Shown: positions 34,754 to 43,537 of the stretch, one piece after another
Position numbering within the stretch: position 1 is the first letter of the stretch
Layout: each line of letters starts with the position of its first letter
Assembly: GCA_000802095.1 (NCBI GenBank)
Contig: JUEB01000021.1
Coordinates: 1-64,000, forward strand
Reading direction: 5' to 3'
Source of the DNA: Peptococcaceae bacterium BICA1-7
Lineage (GTDB): Bacteria > Bacillota > Desulfotomaculia > Desulfotomaculales > Desulfocucumaceae
Length of the DNA: 64,000 bases
Program-made: the position numbers and the translations under genes
Notes under the pieces: model-generated
What the model was told of the DNA's origin: nothing
The model's input: only the letters and a program-made list of their open reading frames with translations
The model's database searches: none

Positions 34754-35239
34754 ATGTCCAGGACAGTAATAAGCGCTTTTGACAGCCGGGAAGGCGCCGA
34801 AAAGGCAGTAAATGACCTTAGAGGTAAGGGCTTTGAGAAGGATATCTCCATTCTGGCCAAGGATGACCACAGCCGCGAAAATGCCAAGGGCACAGACGCC
34901 CCTTACTCGGGAGGAGATTCCGTTGCCAACGGGGTCAGCACCGGGGGCGTAGCGGGAGGACTGATAGGCCTGGCTGCGGGAGCCGGGGCACTGGCCATCC
35001 CCGGCATAGGCCCACTGCTGGCGGTAGGGCCAATTGCCGGACTTCTTTCCGGGGCAGCCACAGGAGGTATAGCCGGAGGGCTGGCTGACTATGGAATCCC
35101 CGCTGAAAGAGGGCGCTTTTATGAGGATAAAATAAAGCAGGGAAGCATGCTGGTGACGGTAAAGTGCGACGACAACAAGGCCCAGGAGGCCTCGGGAGTC
35201 CTTACCCAGTATGGCGGCCAAAATGTAGAAATACACTAA
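34754..35239 (+). CDS. General-stress-protein-like protein with glycine-rich membrane region
   Basis: A 161-residue protein. Residues 1-40 (RTVISAFDSREGAEKAVNDL) resemble the general stress protein 17M/YflT-type domain. A long Gly/Ala-rich hydrophobic stretch (about 57-110) with GxxxG spacing looks like a glycine-zipper membrane hairpin, followed by a second ferredoxin-like strand pair (SMLVTVKCDDNKAQEAS). AAAGGAGG precedes ATG 34754 and a terminator follows. Function unknown; membrane stress is a guess from relatives. Confidence 0.75.
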   Translation: MSRTVISAFDSREGAEKAVNDLRGKGFEKDISILAKDDHSRENAKGTDAPYSGGDSVANGVSTGGVAGGLIGLAAGAGALAIPGIGPLLAVGPIAGLLSGAATGGIAGGLADYGIPAERGRFYEDKIKQGSMLVTVKCDDNKAQEASGVLTQYGGQNVEIH

Positions 35240-35241
35240 GT

Positions 35242-35261
35242 AACCGCCCTCCGGGGCGGTT
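35242..35261 (+). terminator. Terminator after the stress-protein-like gene
   Basis: AACCGCCC pairs with GGGCGGTT around a 4-base loop and is followed by ATTTC. Confidence 0.8.
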
Positions 35262-35639
35262 ATTTCAGACTGCTGACAAAACCTTTGATTATAATATCTG
35301 CTCGAAAGTGACATTCATAGAGGCAGGGAAGTACCAGCCACTTGCTAACATTGCGGAGGCTGTTACCGGGTTTTGAAGCAGGAGGCTTACGGAATGCCGG
35401 TCCGTCTGCCGGATGCAGACGGAAACCGAGAGCCGCACGGATGCGGTATTCGAGGTGGTCGGCAGTCCGTTGGCTGCAAGTCTTAAAGCCGGTTCCCCTT
35501 ATGGGGACATTCCTGCCCACTAAGAAATCCCAATCTTCAGCAGGTGTGTCCCCTTTCCTTATATAGCACCAGTTGGCATGGGGTTGGTATTCCAGGCCGG
35601 CCCTTGAGCAGCTTATTACTGTTCACTTTGAATAAATCC
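35262..35639. other. 378-bp gap with GGGGACATTCCT repeat and possible element remnant
   Basis: No supported gene. 35380-35490 is GC-rich with small hairpins (CCGTCTGC/GCAGACGG) and CCCC-TTAT-GGGG at 35495-35506, then a second GGGGACATTCCT repeat copy to about 35565. Short frames on both strands lack ribosome sites. It may be the tail of a lost transposable element. Confidence 0.4.
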
Positions 35640-36515
35640 CTAATCCCCAATTCCCAAAGAATTAGCTTTCAGTGCTTCTTCATAGATTGACTTGAAGATA
35701 AGGGCATCCTCAGCCTGACACCCGTCAGACTCGCAGATAACAGTAAACTCAGCCGAGTGGCTGGCCAGCAGCGCGGCCAGGAAGGAAAAATCCGGACCGT
35801 ACCCTTCATCCCTGGTGGTCATATGCTTTTTCTCCCCGGCGCTGGTATACTCCACCGGGCTAAAGTGTATGTGCAGCCTTTTTAAGGCTTCCTTTCCAAG
35901 CACTGCGACTATCTTATCAAATACTCCGGCAAAGGCCTCCTCCACCCCGAAGCCTCCCTGGGTGACCGCGTGCAGGTGGCCAAAGTCAATGGCGGGGATT
36001 ATATTAGGACCTGCTCCGCAGAGTTCCATCACCTCTTCCAGACTTCCCAGAAGGTTTTTCTTACCCATTGTTTCCGGGGCTAGCATTATATCATCCAGCC
36101 CTTCCTCCCGTGCCTGTAAAGAAATTTCCCTTAAAAAAGCCGTGGCCCTTTTCATGGCCCCCGACCGGTCATCCTTGCCCGATCCCGGGTGAAACACCAC
36201 CACCCGCGCACCCATCCACCTTGCCGCCAGAAGGGTTTTCATAAGGTGCTGCCTTGTTTTCACCCGGCCCTCAGGGTCAGGGGTGGCCAGGTTTATATAA
36301 TAGGGGGCGTGAATGCTTAGATAAATACCGTTCTCCGCAGCCTTCCGGCCCAGTTCCCGGGCTGTCTCCTCCCCTATATTGACCCCCCGGCTGCACTGAT
36401 ATTCGTAAGCGTTGAGCCCTTTTTCCCTCAGCCAGCGGGGCATGTCCAGCGAGCTTTTATGACCTTCCCCATAAAAGGAATTGGAATTCCCCGCCGGGCC
36501 AAACCTGGTATGCAA
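35640..36515 (-). CDS. Endonuclease IV-like TIM-barrel protein
   Basis: A 291-residue AP-endonuclease-family-2 protein. It starts HTRFGPAGNSNSFYGEG, then LNAYEYQCSRG, LSIHAPYYINLAT, VVVFHPGSG, MLAPETMG, IPAIDFGHLHA, HIHFSPVE and VICESDG; these His, Glu and Asp positions are the usual three-metal ligands of endonuclease IV. The start is TTG 36515 behind GGGGGG. It could repair abasic sites or be a sugar-isomerase-like relative; the family is often labelled deoxyribonuclease IV in this clade. Confidence 0.82.
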   Translation of the reverse strand: MHTRFGPAGNSNSFYGEGHKSSLDMPRWLREKGLNAYEYQCSRGVNIGEETARELGRKAAENGIYLSIHAPYYINLATPDPEGRVKTRQHLMKTLLAARWMGARVVVFHPGSGKDDRSGAMKRATAFLREISLQAREEGLDDIMLAPETMGKKNLLGSLEEVMELCGAGPNIIPAIDFGHLHAVTQGGFGVEEAFAGVFDKIVAVLGKEALKRLHIHFSPVEYTSAGEKKHMTTRDEGYGPDFSFLAALLASHSAEFTVICESDGCQAEDALIFKSIYEEALKANSLGIGD

Positions 36516-36682
36516 AAAACATCCCCCCAGTTAATAATTTTCCTCAAAATAAAGTGTTCTCATTTAGAATATTAATCTTAAACGCCTCCATTGTAAACGA
36601 GAGGTATATTTTTGCAAAAGGAAGGATTTTTCATATTTTAACTTTAATTACATATTTAGCCATAATTAAAGGAGGTCGTCCA

Positions 36683-38227
36683 TTGAAGTCCAAGCTCTAT
36701 ATCATTGTTACCCTGGCGCTTATTTTTCTGACCGGGGGTTGCATCAACACAGCCGGCTGGAATTCCGATGATGGCAGGAAATTGGTTATTCTTCAGGAAA
36801 GTTTGCCGGACACCCTGGACCCGCTAAAAAATTCATCATATGAAAATGTCCTTCCCCTGACAGGGATTTATGAGGGACTTGTTAAGCTAAATACTGCCAC
36901 GCTGACCCCCGAACCCTGCCTGGCCAGGAACTGGGAAGTCTCCGGGGACGGGCTGCGCTGGACATTTAATCTATTTCCGGGGATAAAGTTTAGTGACGGC
37001 ACTCCCTGCACCGCAGAGGCAGTCAGGGCCAGCATGGCCAGGTCATTGTCTTTAAAGGACACAGATCCCTATCCCGCCCTCGTTTTTGCACCGGTGGCCT
37101 CCATAGATACCAGCGGTGAGTACACTGTGTCTTTCACCTTAAAGGACCCCTTCACCCCTTTTATAAAGAACCTGGCCCTACCCTTCGCAGCCCCGGTGGT
37201 AAGCCCCGCCGCCCTGTTAAAGTATGGGGACAATTTTTGGAAATACCCCTCGGGCACCGGGCCGTACATGGTTGACAGCCTGGGCAGGAATAAAATTGAG
37301 CTGCGCCCCAACCCTTATTACCGGGCAGGGCCCGCTTCCAGTAACATTATATTCAAGGCGGTGCCCGACCCTATAGACAGGTCCGATCAGCTGCTGAGCG
37401 GGAAAGCCGATATAATATTCTTCCCGGCCTCCAGGAGCCTTGATGCACTGAGGTCAAAGAACATGAAAGTTATTTCTCTGCCCGGGCTGGACTTAAGTTT
37501 TATAGGCTTCTACACCGACAGAGCCCCCTTTTCTGACAGAGATCTCCGAAGGGCTATAGCCGGGTCCCTGGACAGGGGAAAAATAGTTGCTGCAGCGATG
37601 GAGGGAGAGGGAGTACCGGCTGACGGCATACTTCCTCCACCCATGGCCGGGCCGGGAATGAGCAAAGGTCCTTCCTACACCACCGGACAGGTGCGGGAAA
37701 TACTCTCCCGGAAAGGGTATCCTGGCGGCATGGACATCACCCTGGTAACCTACCAGGACTCCAGGAGATACTGCCCCCAGGGGGGAAGCGCTCTGGCGGA
37801 GGAAATAAAGCGCCAGCTGGAGTCTTTGGGGATTAGGGTTAAAATAGCAGCCAGTCCCTGGGACCGGCACAAGGAATCGATTCTCAACAGGGACGGAGAC
37901 TTTTTTTTGTACGGGTGGACCTGTGACAATGGTGACCCCGACAATTTCATGCATACCCTTTTCCATTCTACTCAGTTGAGCAGCGGCCTTAATGTCTCCG
38001 GATTTACCAGCCAGAAGCTGGATGTATATCTGCTTACCGCCCGCAGGGTTGCCGACGGCAAAGCCAGAAAGACGCTGTATGAGGAGGCCGAAAGCATAAT
38101 TTTGCAGGAGGCCCCGTTAATCCCTCTAAACCACAGTTTGACCAGGATTGCTGCCGCCCCTGGCGTCAAGGGGATAAACCTTTCTGGATTTGGACTGATA
38201 GAGCTTAATACTATACAGAAGGATTAA
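36683..38227 (+). CDS. Family-5 (peptide/nickel-type) ABC transporter binding lipoprotein
   Basis: A 514-residue extracytoplasmic solute-binding protein. The signal peptide ends in a lipobox with Cys20 (LTGGC). The mature part has the family-5 layout: PDTLDPLKNSSYENVLP, YEGLVKLN, NWEVSGDGLRWTFNLFPGIKFSDGTP-type strand (positions near residue 85-105), and YGWTCDNGDPDNFMHTLFH. TTG 36683 lies 7 bases after AAAGGAGG; the frame upstream to 36554 is not coding by that criterion. No permease or ATPase genes adjoin, so it is an orphan component; ligand unknown. Confidence 0.9.
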   Translation: MKSKLYIIVTLALIFLTGGCINTAGWNSDDGRKLVILQESLPDTLDPLKNSSYENVLPLTGIYEGLVKLNTATLTPEPCLARNWEVSGDGLRWTFNLFPGIKFSDGTPCTAEAVRASMARSLSLKDTDPYPALVFAPVASIDTSGEYTVSFTLKDPFTPFIKNLALPFAAPVVSPAALLKYGDNFWKYPSGTGPYMVDSLGRNKIELRPNPYYRAGPASSNIIFKAVPDPIDRSDQLLSGKADIIFFPASRSLDALRSKNMKVISLPGLDLSFIGFYTDRAPFSDRDLRRAIAGSLDRGKIVAAAMEGEGVPADGILPPPMAGPGMSKGPSYTTGQVREILSRKGYPGGMDITLVTYQDSRRYCPQGGSALAEEIKRQLESLGIRVKIAASPWDRHKESILNRDGDFFLYGWTCDNGDPDNFMHTLFHSTQLSSGLNVSGFTSQKLDVYLLTARRVADGKARKTLYEEAESIILQEAPLIPLNHSLTRIAAAPGVKGINLSGFGLIELNTIQKD

Positions 38228-38339
38228 GCTCTACCTTTATATGATTTTCCTGTTATTACCTGTATATAAGAGAATCCATCCACAAATACTAAAATCCGGA
38301 AAGCCTTAGGGCAATATAATTCTTAAGGGGGATTAGTGT

Positions 38340-39011
38340 ATGGATCAGGTAATTCAGCTTCAACAGCAAGTTCAAAGACTGCAGCAGGAAATTAACGACA
38401 TTAGCCAGGTGTGCAACCAACTGCAGCAGTCCGAGCAATCCAATGCCATTCAGCTCCAGCAGCTGACGCAAAAAGAGCTGATAGCCTCTCAGGGACTAAG
38501 AAGGATTCAACAGGTGGCCGGTCAGCTCAGCCAGGATATCAACCAGATCTCTAACATCACCCAGCAAATAGCTACCCAGGCGCCCATGCAAAGAACCTTA
38601 CAGACCACCGGTGTATTCCCCGGAGCATACTCCACCTATGGCAGTGCTACCAGCCAGATTCCCGGGACAGGTGTTTTCAGCAGCCAGAACCAGTTAGGCG
38701 CTTTCGGGCAGACTCAGGGAGCCTTTGGGCAGGGCAATTTCCCCAACATCAACATGAGCCCGGCAGTAACCCAACTTCCTCTCTATACCCAGGGGTACAG
38801 CGCCAACCTTTTCGGATCAGGCAACCAGCTGGGGACAACCAGCCAGTTGGGCATGGGCAGTCAGGCCTTTTCAAACACTGCGCAAAACCAATTCGGCCTG
38901 GGCGCCAGCAGTGTAGGCATGACTTCACCTGGTATGTACACACAAAGCAACCAGGGCACATTATCCGCCGGCTATTCTCCCTACCAGTCAAACCAATTCG
39001 GCTTTAGATAA
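38340..39011 (+). CDS. Q/G/S-rich low-complexity protein with N-terminal coiled coil
   Basis: A 223-residue protein. Residues 1-75 are a Gln-rich coiled coil (IQLQQQVQRLQQEINDIS). The rest is low complexity rich in Gln, Gly, Ser, Asn, Phe and Tyr, with loose repeats such as QLGAFGQTQGAFGQGNF and NQFGLG. There is no signal peptide and almost no charge in the tail; Cys is rare. A GGGGG ribosome site precedes ATG 38340 and a terminator follows. This profile suits spore-coat or other self-assembling proteins; that is inference. Confidence 0.75.
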   Translation: MDQVIQLQQQVQRLQQEINDISQVCNQLQQSEQSNAIQLQQLTQKELIASQGLRRIQQVAGQLSQDINQISNITQQIATQAPMQRTLQTTGVFPGAYSTYGSATSQIPGTGVFSSQNQLGAFGQTQGAFGQGNFPNINMSPAVTQLPLYTQGYSANLFGSGNQLGTTSQLGMGSQAFSNTAQNQFGLGASSVGMTSPGMYTQSNQGTLSAGYSPYQSNQFGFR

Positions 39012-39046
39012 CAAAAGAGTCCGGTGAATAAATGAACATAAACGTA

Positions 39047-39070
39047 AGGGTCTGCCAAAAAGCAGACCCT
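39047..39070 (+). terminator. Terminator of the low-complexity protein gene
   Basis: AGGGTCTGC pairs with GCAGACCCT around CAAAAA, followed by CTTTATTCTT. Confidence 0.88.
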
Positions 39071-39207
39071 CTTTATTCTTCCCCTTCTCATTTGTAATAA
39101 AATTGACCGAAAAAGACAATCTTCACCTCTTAACTTTTGCCCTCCCCCTTACTATAATTAACACAATACACATTACCATAATATGTAATATCAGGGGAGG
39201 TGCCGGA

Positions 39208-39450
39208 ATGGCCAAGCCGATAAAGGAAGGGCTTTCATACAGCCAGAGGGACATAATGGAGCTTCTTATTGACTTTTCCTCATTCAAGGACAGGGTTGAG
39301 AAAAAATTCAGGGACGTAGCCAGGGAACTTGAAGGCAAGCCCAATGAGCACGAACTGTGGGTAAACCTGTATATGATTTCTACAGACTACTCCGAGGAAG
39401 TACAAAACAAAAAGGCCAAGGTGGAAAGCAGCGTCCAGAAGGTATCCTGA
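39208..39450 (+). CDS. Hypothetical protein, 80 residues
   Basis: An 80-residue, charged, helical soluble protein (YSQRDIMELLIDFSSFKDRV, then NEHELWVNLYMIST). ATG 39208 lies 8 bases after GGGGAGG; the frame upstream to 39103 lacks a site. Not recognised. Transcription probably ends at the hairpin in the repeat at 39455-39491. Confidence 0.65.
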   Translation: MAKPIKEGLSYSQRDIMELLIDFSSFKDRVEKKFRDVARELEGKPNEHELWVNLYMISTDYSEEVQNKKAKVESSVQKVS

Positions 39451-39675
39451 AAAAACCGCCCTCCGGGCGGTGCCGTCTTCACAGACGGCGGGGAGACAGG
39501 AGACTGCTTAAAGGTAACACCTTAGGTCGGGAGACAGAATAGACAGGCATTTCTGACAGCAAAACATGCTTAGAGCTAATCAGCCTTATTAACCTTATAA
39601 GGACTGCTCAAGCCATTCTGAATTCTGAATTCTGACTCCTGTATTCCGACCGCATAGAATTTTTAAGTATAAGTT
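39451..39675. repeat. Full-length dispersed heptad repeat element
   Basis: Starts with a hairpin pair CCGCCC/GGGCGG and GCCGTCT/AGACGGC, then GGGGAGACAGGAGACTGC, TTAAAGGTAACACC and GGTCGGGAGACAGAA. A centre CTTATAAGGA follows, then the inverted arm TTCTGACTCCTGTATTCC, GACCGCATAGAA and TAAGTATAAG. The ends are inverted copies of each other, so it resembles a small non-coding mobile element. 47612-47720 is about 90% identical to its left half. Confidence 0.75.
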
Positions 39676-39785
39676 TTTCAGCATCACTCCCGGCAGGCTA
39701 TAAGAAAATGCTGGCAAGGCGGCCGTTTCACCATTAGAATAATAGGTATGAGACGGGATAAGCTATTTTGGGGAGTGATACTAAG

Positions 39786-40547
39786 TTGATTAATCCTGTG
39801 GCCTTTGAGATAGGGTACCTGCAGGTCAGGTGGTACGGAATCATTCTGGCAGCAGCCTTTTTGACCGGAACCATACTGGCATACCGCCGTGCCCACCGAT
39901 CAGGAGCCGATCCTGAGCACATCATCAACCTGATTACCCTGATCATACCTGCCGCAATAATTGGTGCAAGGCTTTATTACGTTATCTTCAGCTGGTCAGA
40001 CTACAGGGACGATCCTTTAAGCGCCCTGGCTATATGGCACGGGGGACTGGCCATTCACGGCGGAATTATAGGAGGCGTGCTGGTGGGCCTCTGGTATACC
40101 AGAAGACACCGGCTTCCTTTGTGGAATACTGCCGATATTCTTGCGCCCAGCCTGATCATCGGCCAGGCCATAGGAAGGTGGGGCAATTTTATCAACCAGG
40201 AGGCCCACGGCGGACCTGTTTCTGAGAGTTTTATAAACATGTTCCCCGGCTTCATAAAGAATCAGATGTTTATAGATGGGCAGTACTACCAGCCCACTTT
40301 TCTATACGAGTCGGTCTGGGATTTCGCTGTCTTCCTTTTTCTCACCTATTACTGGGGCAGACGCAAGGTTCCCGGAGAAGTGGCCCTTCTTTACCTTATA
40401 CTTTATTCCACAGGCCGCCTGGTAGTTGAGGGTCTCAGAACAGACAGCCTGATGCTGGGACCGGTTAGAGTGGCCCAGTTGGTAAGCCTTGCTCTCATAA
40501 TAGCCGGCTCACTCCTTTTTCATATAAGAAGAAAAAGAAAAGCCTGA
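39786..40547 (+). CDS. lgt: Prolipoprotein diacylglyceryl transferase
   Basis: A 253-residue membrane enzyme attaching diacylglycerol to lipobox Cys. It has seven hydrophobic segments, the strand FEIGYLQVRWYGIIL, LAIWHGGLAIHGG, and the signature IGQAIGRWGNFINQEAHGG with catalytic Arg/Asn/Glu. TTG 39786 is 10 bases after GGGGAG; the TTG at 39768 overlaps that site. It processes the lipoproteins encoded at 9527 and 36683, among others. Confidence 0.96.
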   Translation: MINPVAFEIGYLQVRWYGIILAAAFLTGTILAYRRAHRSGADPEHIINLITLIIPAAIIGARLYYVIFSWSDYRDDPLSALAIWHGGLAIHGGIIGGVLVGLWYTRRHRLPLWNTADILAPSLIIGQAIGRWGNFINQEAHGGPVSESFINMFPGFIKNQMFIDGQYYQPTFLYESVWDFAVFLFLTYYWGRRKVPGEVALLYLILYSTGRLVVEGLRTDSLMLGPVRVAQLVSLALIIAGSLLFHIRRKRKA

Positions 40548-40576
40548 ATTTTTATCTATTCCAATACCAGCCTTCG

Positions 40577-40615
40577 AAGGAGGCCTTTTTGGAGAATTTC
40601 TAAAAAGGCCTCCTT
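40577..40615 (+). terminator. Strong terminator after lgt
   Basis: AAGGAGGCCTTTTT (40577-40590) pairs with AAAAAGGCCTCCTT (40602-40615), followed by TTTTC. Confidence 0.92.
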
Positions 40616-40847
40616 TTTTCGACAACTCTCGCTTCCTTTTTACCTGAAAAACATCATTTTTTTTATTTGCCTCGCTCCCCAAAATTTCTGTCAAGGCCCG
40701 CCAGGCCTGCCGTCACTTGCTACCAGGGCCATTTTATGGTAAGCTCATTAAGGATGACTATGTATATAATCAGTTTATTCTGTCACATTAAAGTGCGGCC
40801 TTTTTAATAGGCTGTGCACCTTAAATCAAAAAGTCGGGGAGAAAGCA

Positions 40848-43091
40848 ATGGCAGCCCGGAATAAAAGAAAAGCGCCTGTAAAACAAAGCAGCCCTGCTGC
40901 TGAAAGAACGGATAACAACCTTAAATATGAAATATTGGGCATAGGAATAATCACCCTGGCCTCTCTGGGAACCGCCAGCCTTTTTACCACTGCCCTGGGT
41001 GCCGTGGGTGCCCTCCTGGGCAGGATTATGGAAATAATAGCGGGGGAAGCAAGGTACCTGGTAATAATTTCCCTGGTTCTGCTGGGTATCAAACTAATCA
41101 GAGAGAAAAGCAGCTTTAAGATCACACCAAGAACAGCGGGGTTTATTATTCTGTTGCTGGTATTCCTCACCCTGGCATCTTTGGACATTCCCCGGGAACA
41201 GCTAATGAGACTGGGATACGGGGGGGCTGGAGGCGGAATAATAGGGGCTGCCTCGGTTTATGCAGCCACAGGCTGCTTTGGAACAGTGGGGACATACATA
41301 GTACTGGCCTCCCTCTCCCTGGTGTCACTGCTGCTTATTACCGGGTACACCCTGGGACAGCTGGGCTTTTTCGCTGCGCTCAGAGCCAGGAAGGCCGGCA
41401 GCGGGGCATGGAGGTGGGTGTTTAACTTTCTTACCGAAGAAGTAAACGCTGATGATGAAGATGGGGAAGATGAAAGCAGCCGCAGGACTGCGGTTATAAC
41501 CGGAACAACCCCGGCGCAGGAAGAGGCCCTGCCTTCTCACTCCGCGGCGGCAAAGGAAAACGGGAACGGGGTAGATAAGAATAAAAAGAAGGTTTCCAGG
41601 GACCGGGTGGAGATAGCCGATATCCCACCGCTTCCTCTGGCGGATGGTCGGATATACCGCCTGCCTCCCGGTAATTTACTAAAGCTTCCGGAGAATACCA
41701 AAAATGAGGTTTCCGACAAGGAGATGGCAGACCGGGCCAAAACACTGGAATCCACATTGGAAAGCTTCAGCATACAGGCTAAGGTAGTGGGGGTTTCGGT
41801 GGGGCCCGCCATTACCCGCTATGAAATACAGCCCCCACCCGGCATAAAGGTGAGCCGGATTGTCGGCCTGGCAGATGACATAGCCCTGAACCTGGCGGTC
41901 CCCGGAGTCAGGATTGAGGCCCCCATTCCCGGAAAGGCTGCGGTAGGCATAGAGGTTCCCAACCGGGAAGTGTCGCCAGTTACTCTTAGAGAGCTGATGG
42001 AAAGCCGTGAGTTTAAGAACTCACCCTCCAGGCTCTCTGTAGCCCTGGGCAAAGACCTGGCTGGCGCCCCCATAGTGGGCGACCTGGGTAAAATGCCCCA
42101 CCTGCTGGTGGCCGGGGCTACCGGCGCGGGCAAAAGTGTATGTATAAACACCATTATAGCCAGCATACTTTTCAAGGCCACCCCTGACGAGGTAAAACTA
42201 TTAATGGTAGATCCCAAAATGGTGGAGCTCACCAATTACAACGGTATTCCGCACCTTATCTCCCCGGTGGTGACCGACGCCAAAAAGGCTGCCGGCACAC
42301 TGCGCTGGGCAGTAAAGGAAATGGAGCGGCGCTACGAGGCCTTCGCCACGGCAGGAGTCCGGGATATATCGAGATATAACAAAACTCACCCCGCTGAGCC
42401 CGGGGGAGAAAACCAGCCCATGCCCTTTGTAGTGATTATAATAGACGAGCTGGCTGATCTGATGATGGTGGCCCCGGCCGACGTGGAGGACTCCATCTGC
42501 AGGCTGGCCCAGATGGCCCGGGCGGCGGGCATACACCTGGTTATAGCTACCCAGAGGCCGTCGGTGGATGTTATTACCGGGCTTATCAAGGCCAATATAC
42601 CCTCCAGAATTTCCTTCGCTGTTTCCTCCCTGGTGGACTCCAGGACTATACTGGACATGGGGGGGGCCGAAAAGCTGCTGGGAAGGGGCGACATGCTGTT
42701 TTTGCCGGTGGGGGCGGCAAAGCCCATACGTCTGCAGGGTGCCTTCCTTTCAGACCAGGAGGTGGAGGGACTGGTCGATTACCTGAAGGAACAGGCCCAG
42801 CCGGTTTACGACGAGCAGGTGCTTACTGCTCCACCGGCCAGCGAGGGCAGCGGAGATGCCGACGATGACCACGATGACCTGCTGGTCCAGGCCGTGAAGT
42901 TATTTATAGAAAGCGGAACAGCCTCTATATCTCTTCTTCAGCGCAGGCTGCATATTGGTTACGCCAGGGCCGCCAGGCTGGTGGATATAATGGAAAGGCG
43001 CGGCATAGTAGGCGGTTTTGAAGGGAGCAAGCCCAGGAGCATAAGAATGACCCTTGAGCAGTTTGAGCAGACCTTCAGGGAACCTTTATAA
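40848..43091 (+). CDS. FtsK/SpoIIIE-family DNA translocase
   Basis: A 747-residue DNA pump. Four or five membrane helices fall in residues 30-180, then an acidic/basic linker to about 265. The alpha-beta motor follows with KVVGVSVGPAITRYEIQPPP, Walker A AGATGAGKSV, Walker B VVIIIDELADLMM and ATQRPSVDVITG. A C-terminal winged-helix gamma domain (SISLLQRRLHIGYARAARLVD) reads orientation sequences. It moves chromosomes through the division or sporulation septum. GGGAG precedes ATG 40848. The window's sporulation genes favour a SpoIIIE role. Confidence 0.95.
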   Translation: MAARNKRKAPVKQSSPAAERTDNNLKYEILGIGIITLASLGTASLFTTALGAVGALLGRIMEIIAGEARYLVIISLVLLGIKLIREKSSFKITPRTAGFIILLLVFLTLASLDIPREQLMRLGYGGAGGGIIGAASVYAATGCFGTVGTYIVLASLSLVSLLLITGYTLGQLGFFAALRARKAGSGAWRWVFNFLTEEVNADDEDGEDESSRRTAVITGTTPAQEEALPSHSAAAKENGNGVDKNKKKVSRDRVEIADIPPLPLADGRIYRLPPGNLLKLPENTKNEVSDKEMADRAKTLESTLESFSIQAKVVGVSVGPAITRYEIQPPPGIKVSRIVGLADDIALNLAVPGVRIEAPIPGKAAVGIEVPNREVSPVTLRELMESREFKNSPSRLSVALGKDLAGAPIVGDLGKMPHLLVAGATGAGKSVCINTIIASILFKATPDEVKLLMVDPKMVELTNYNGIPHLISPVVTDAKKAAGTLRWAVKEMERRYEAFATAGVRDISRYNKTHPAEPGGENQPMPFVVIIIDELADLMMVAPADVEDSICRLAQMARAAGIHLVIATQRPSVDVITGLIKANIPSRISFAVSSLVDSRTILDMGGAEKLLGRGDMLFLPVGAAKPIRLQGAFLSDQEVEGLVDYLKEQAQPVYDEQVLTAPPASEGSGDADDDHDDLLVQAVKLFIESGTASISLLQRRLHIGYARAARLVDIMERRGIVGGFEGSKPRSIRMTLEQFEQTFREPL

Positions 43092-43176
43092 AACCCGGAT
43101 GGCACTATTGCCCTCTTCCCTAACCAATTAAAATATGTAATAATAATATATAGAAATGCTGTCTAATAAGCTGGAT

Positions 43177-43213
43177 TATAGGCCTCGGCGCGCAGCGCAG
43201 GTAAGTGCCTATA
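43177..43213 (+). other. Possible structured leader before the 51-residue gene
   Basis: TATAGGC (43177-43183) pairs with GCCTATA (43207-43213) around a GC-rich loop containing GCGCGCAGCGC, 38 bases before the ATG at 43251. It could be a riboswitch-like or regulatory hairpin; no known motif was recognised. Confidence 0.3.
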
Positions 43214-43250
43214 TCCCGGTGAGAGACAAAGCTGAGGGAGGTTGTTTATA

Positions 43251-43406
43251 ATGGTAGATCAAATCATTTCCGACTATAGCTATTTTTACTACACACTGGT
43301 GTTATGCGGAATCATAGGTGTTTTTGCGGCCATCTATAAAAAGCCCATTGAAAAAATAATGACGGATACAGACGAAAAGGCCAACGGACGTGTAGTTAAT
43401 CACTAA
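43251..43406 (+). CDS. Small membrane protein, 51 residues
   Basis: ATG 43251 follows GGGAGG by 9 bases. The product has one membrane helix (YTLVLCGIIGVFAAIY) between an aromatic N-terminus (DYSYFYY) and a charged tail (KKPIEKIMTDTDEK). Not recognised. It sits alone between ftsK and the GerMN gene. Confidence 0.6.
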   Translation: MVDQIISDYSYFYYTLVLCGIIGVFAAIYKKPIEKIMTDTDEKANGRVVNH

Positions 43407-43537
43407 AACAGGCAGGCTGGTTAAATGCCTACTTTATTTGTGATGCTTATTTATGTAAAAACTGATAACATCCGGAAAAGTTATATTATTATTCTGCATA
43501 ATAAGCTGCTGCTTCCAGGAAAGCTATAGCACAGGGG

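Noticed and set aside
35260-35566. Two overlapping ORFs (86 and 74 codons) on opposite strands
   Set aside because: No ribosome sites, no recognisable domains, and overlap with a dispersed repeat.
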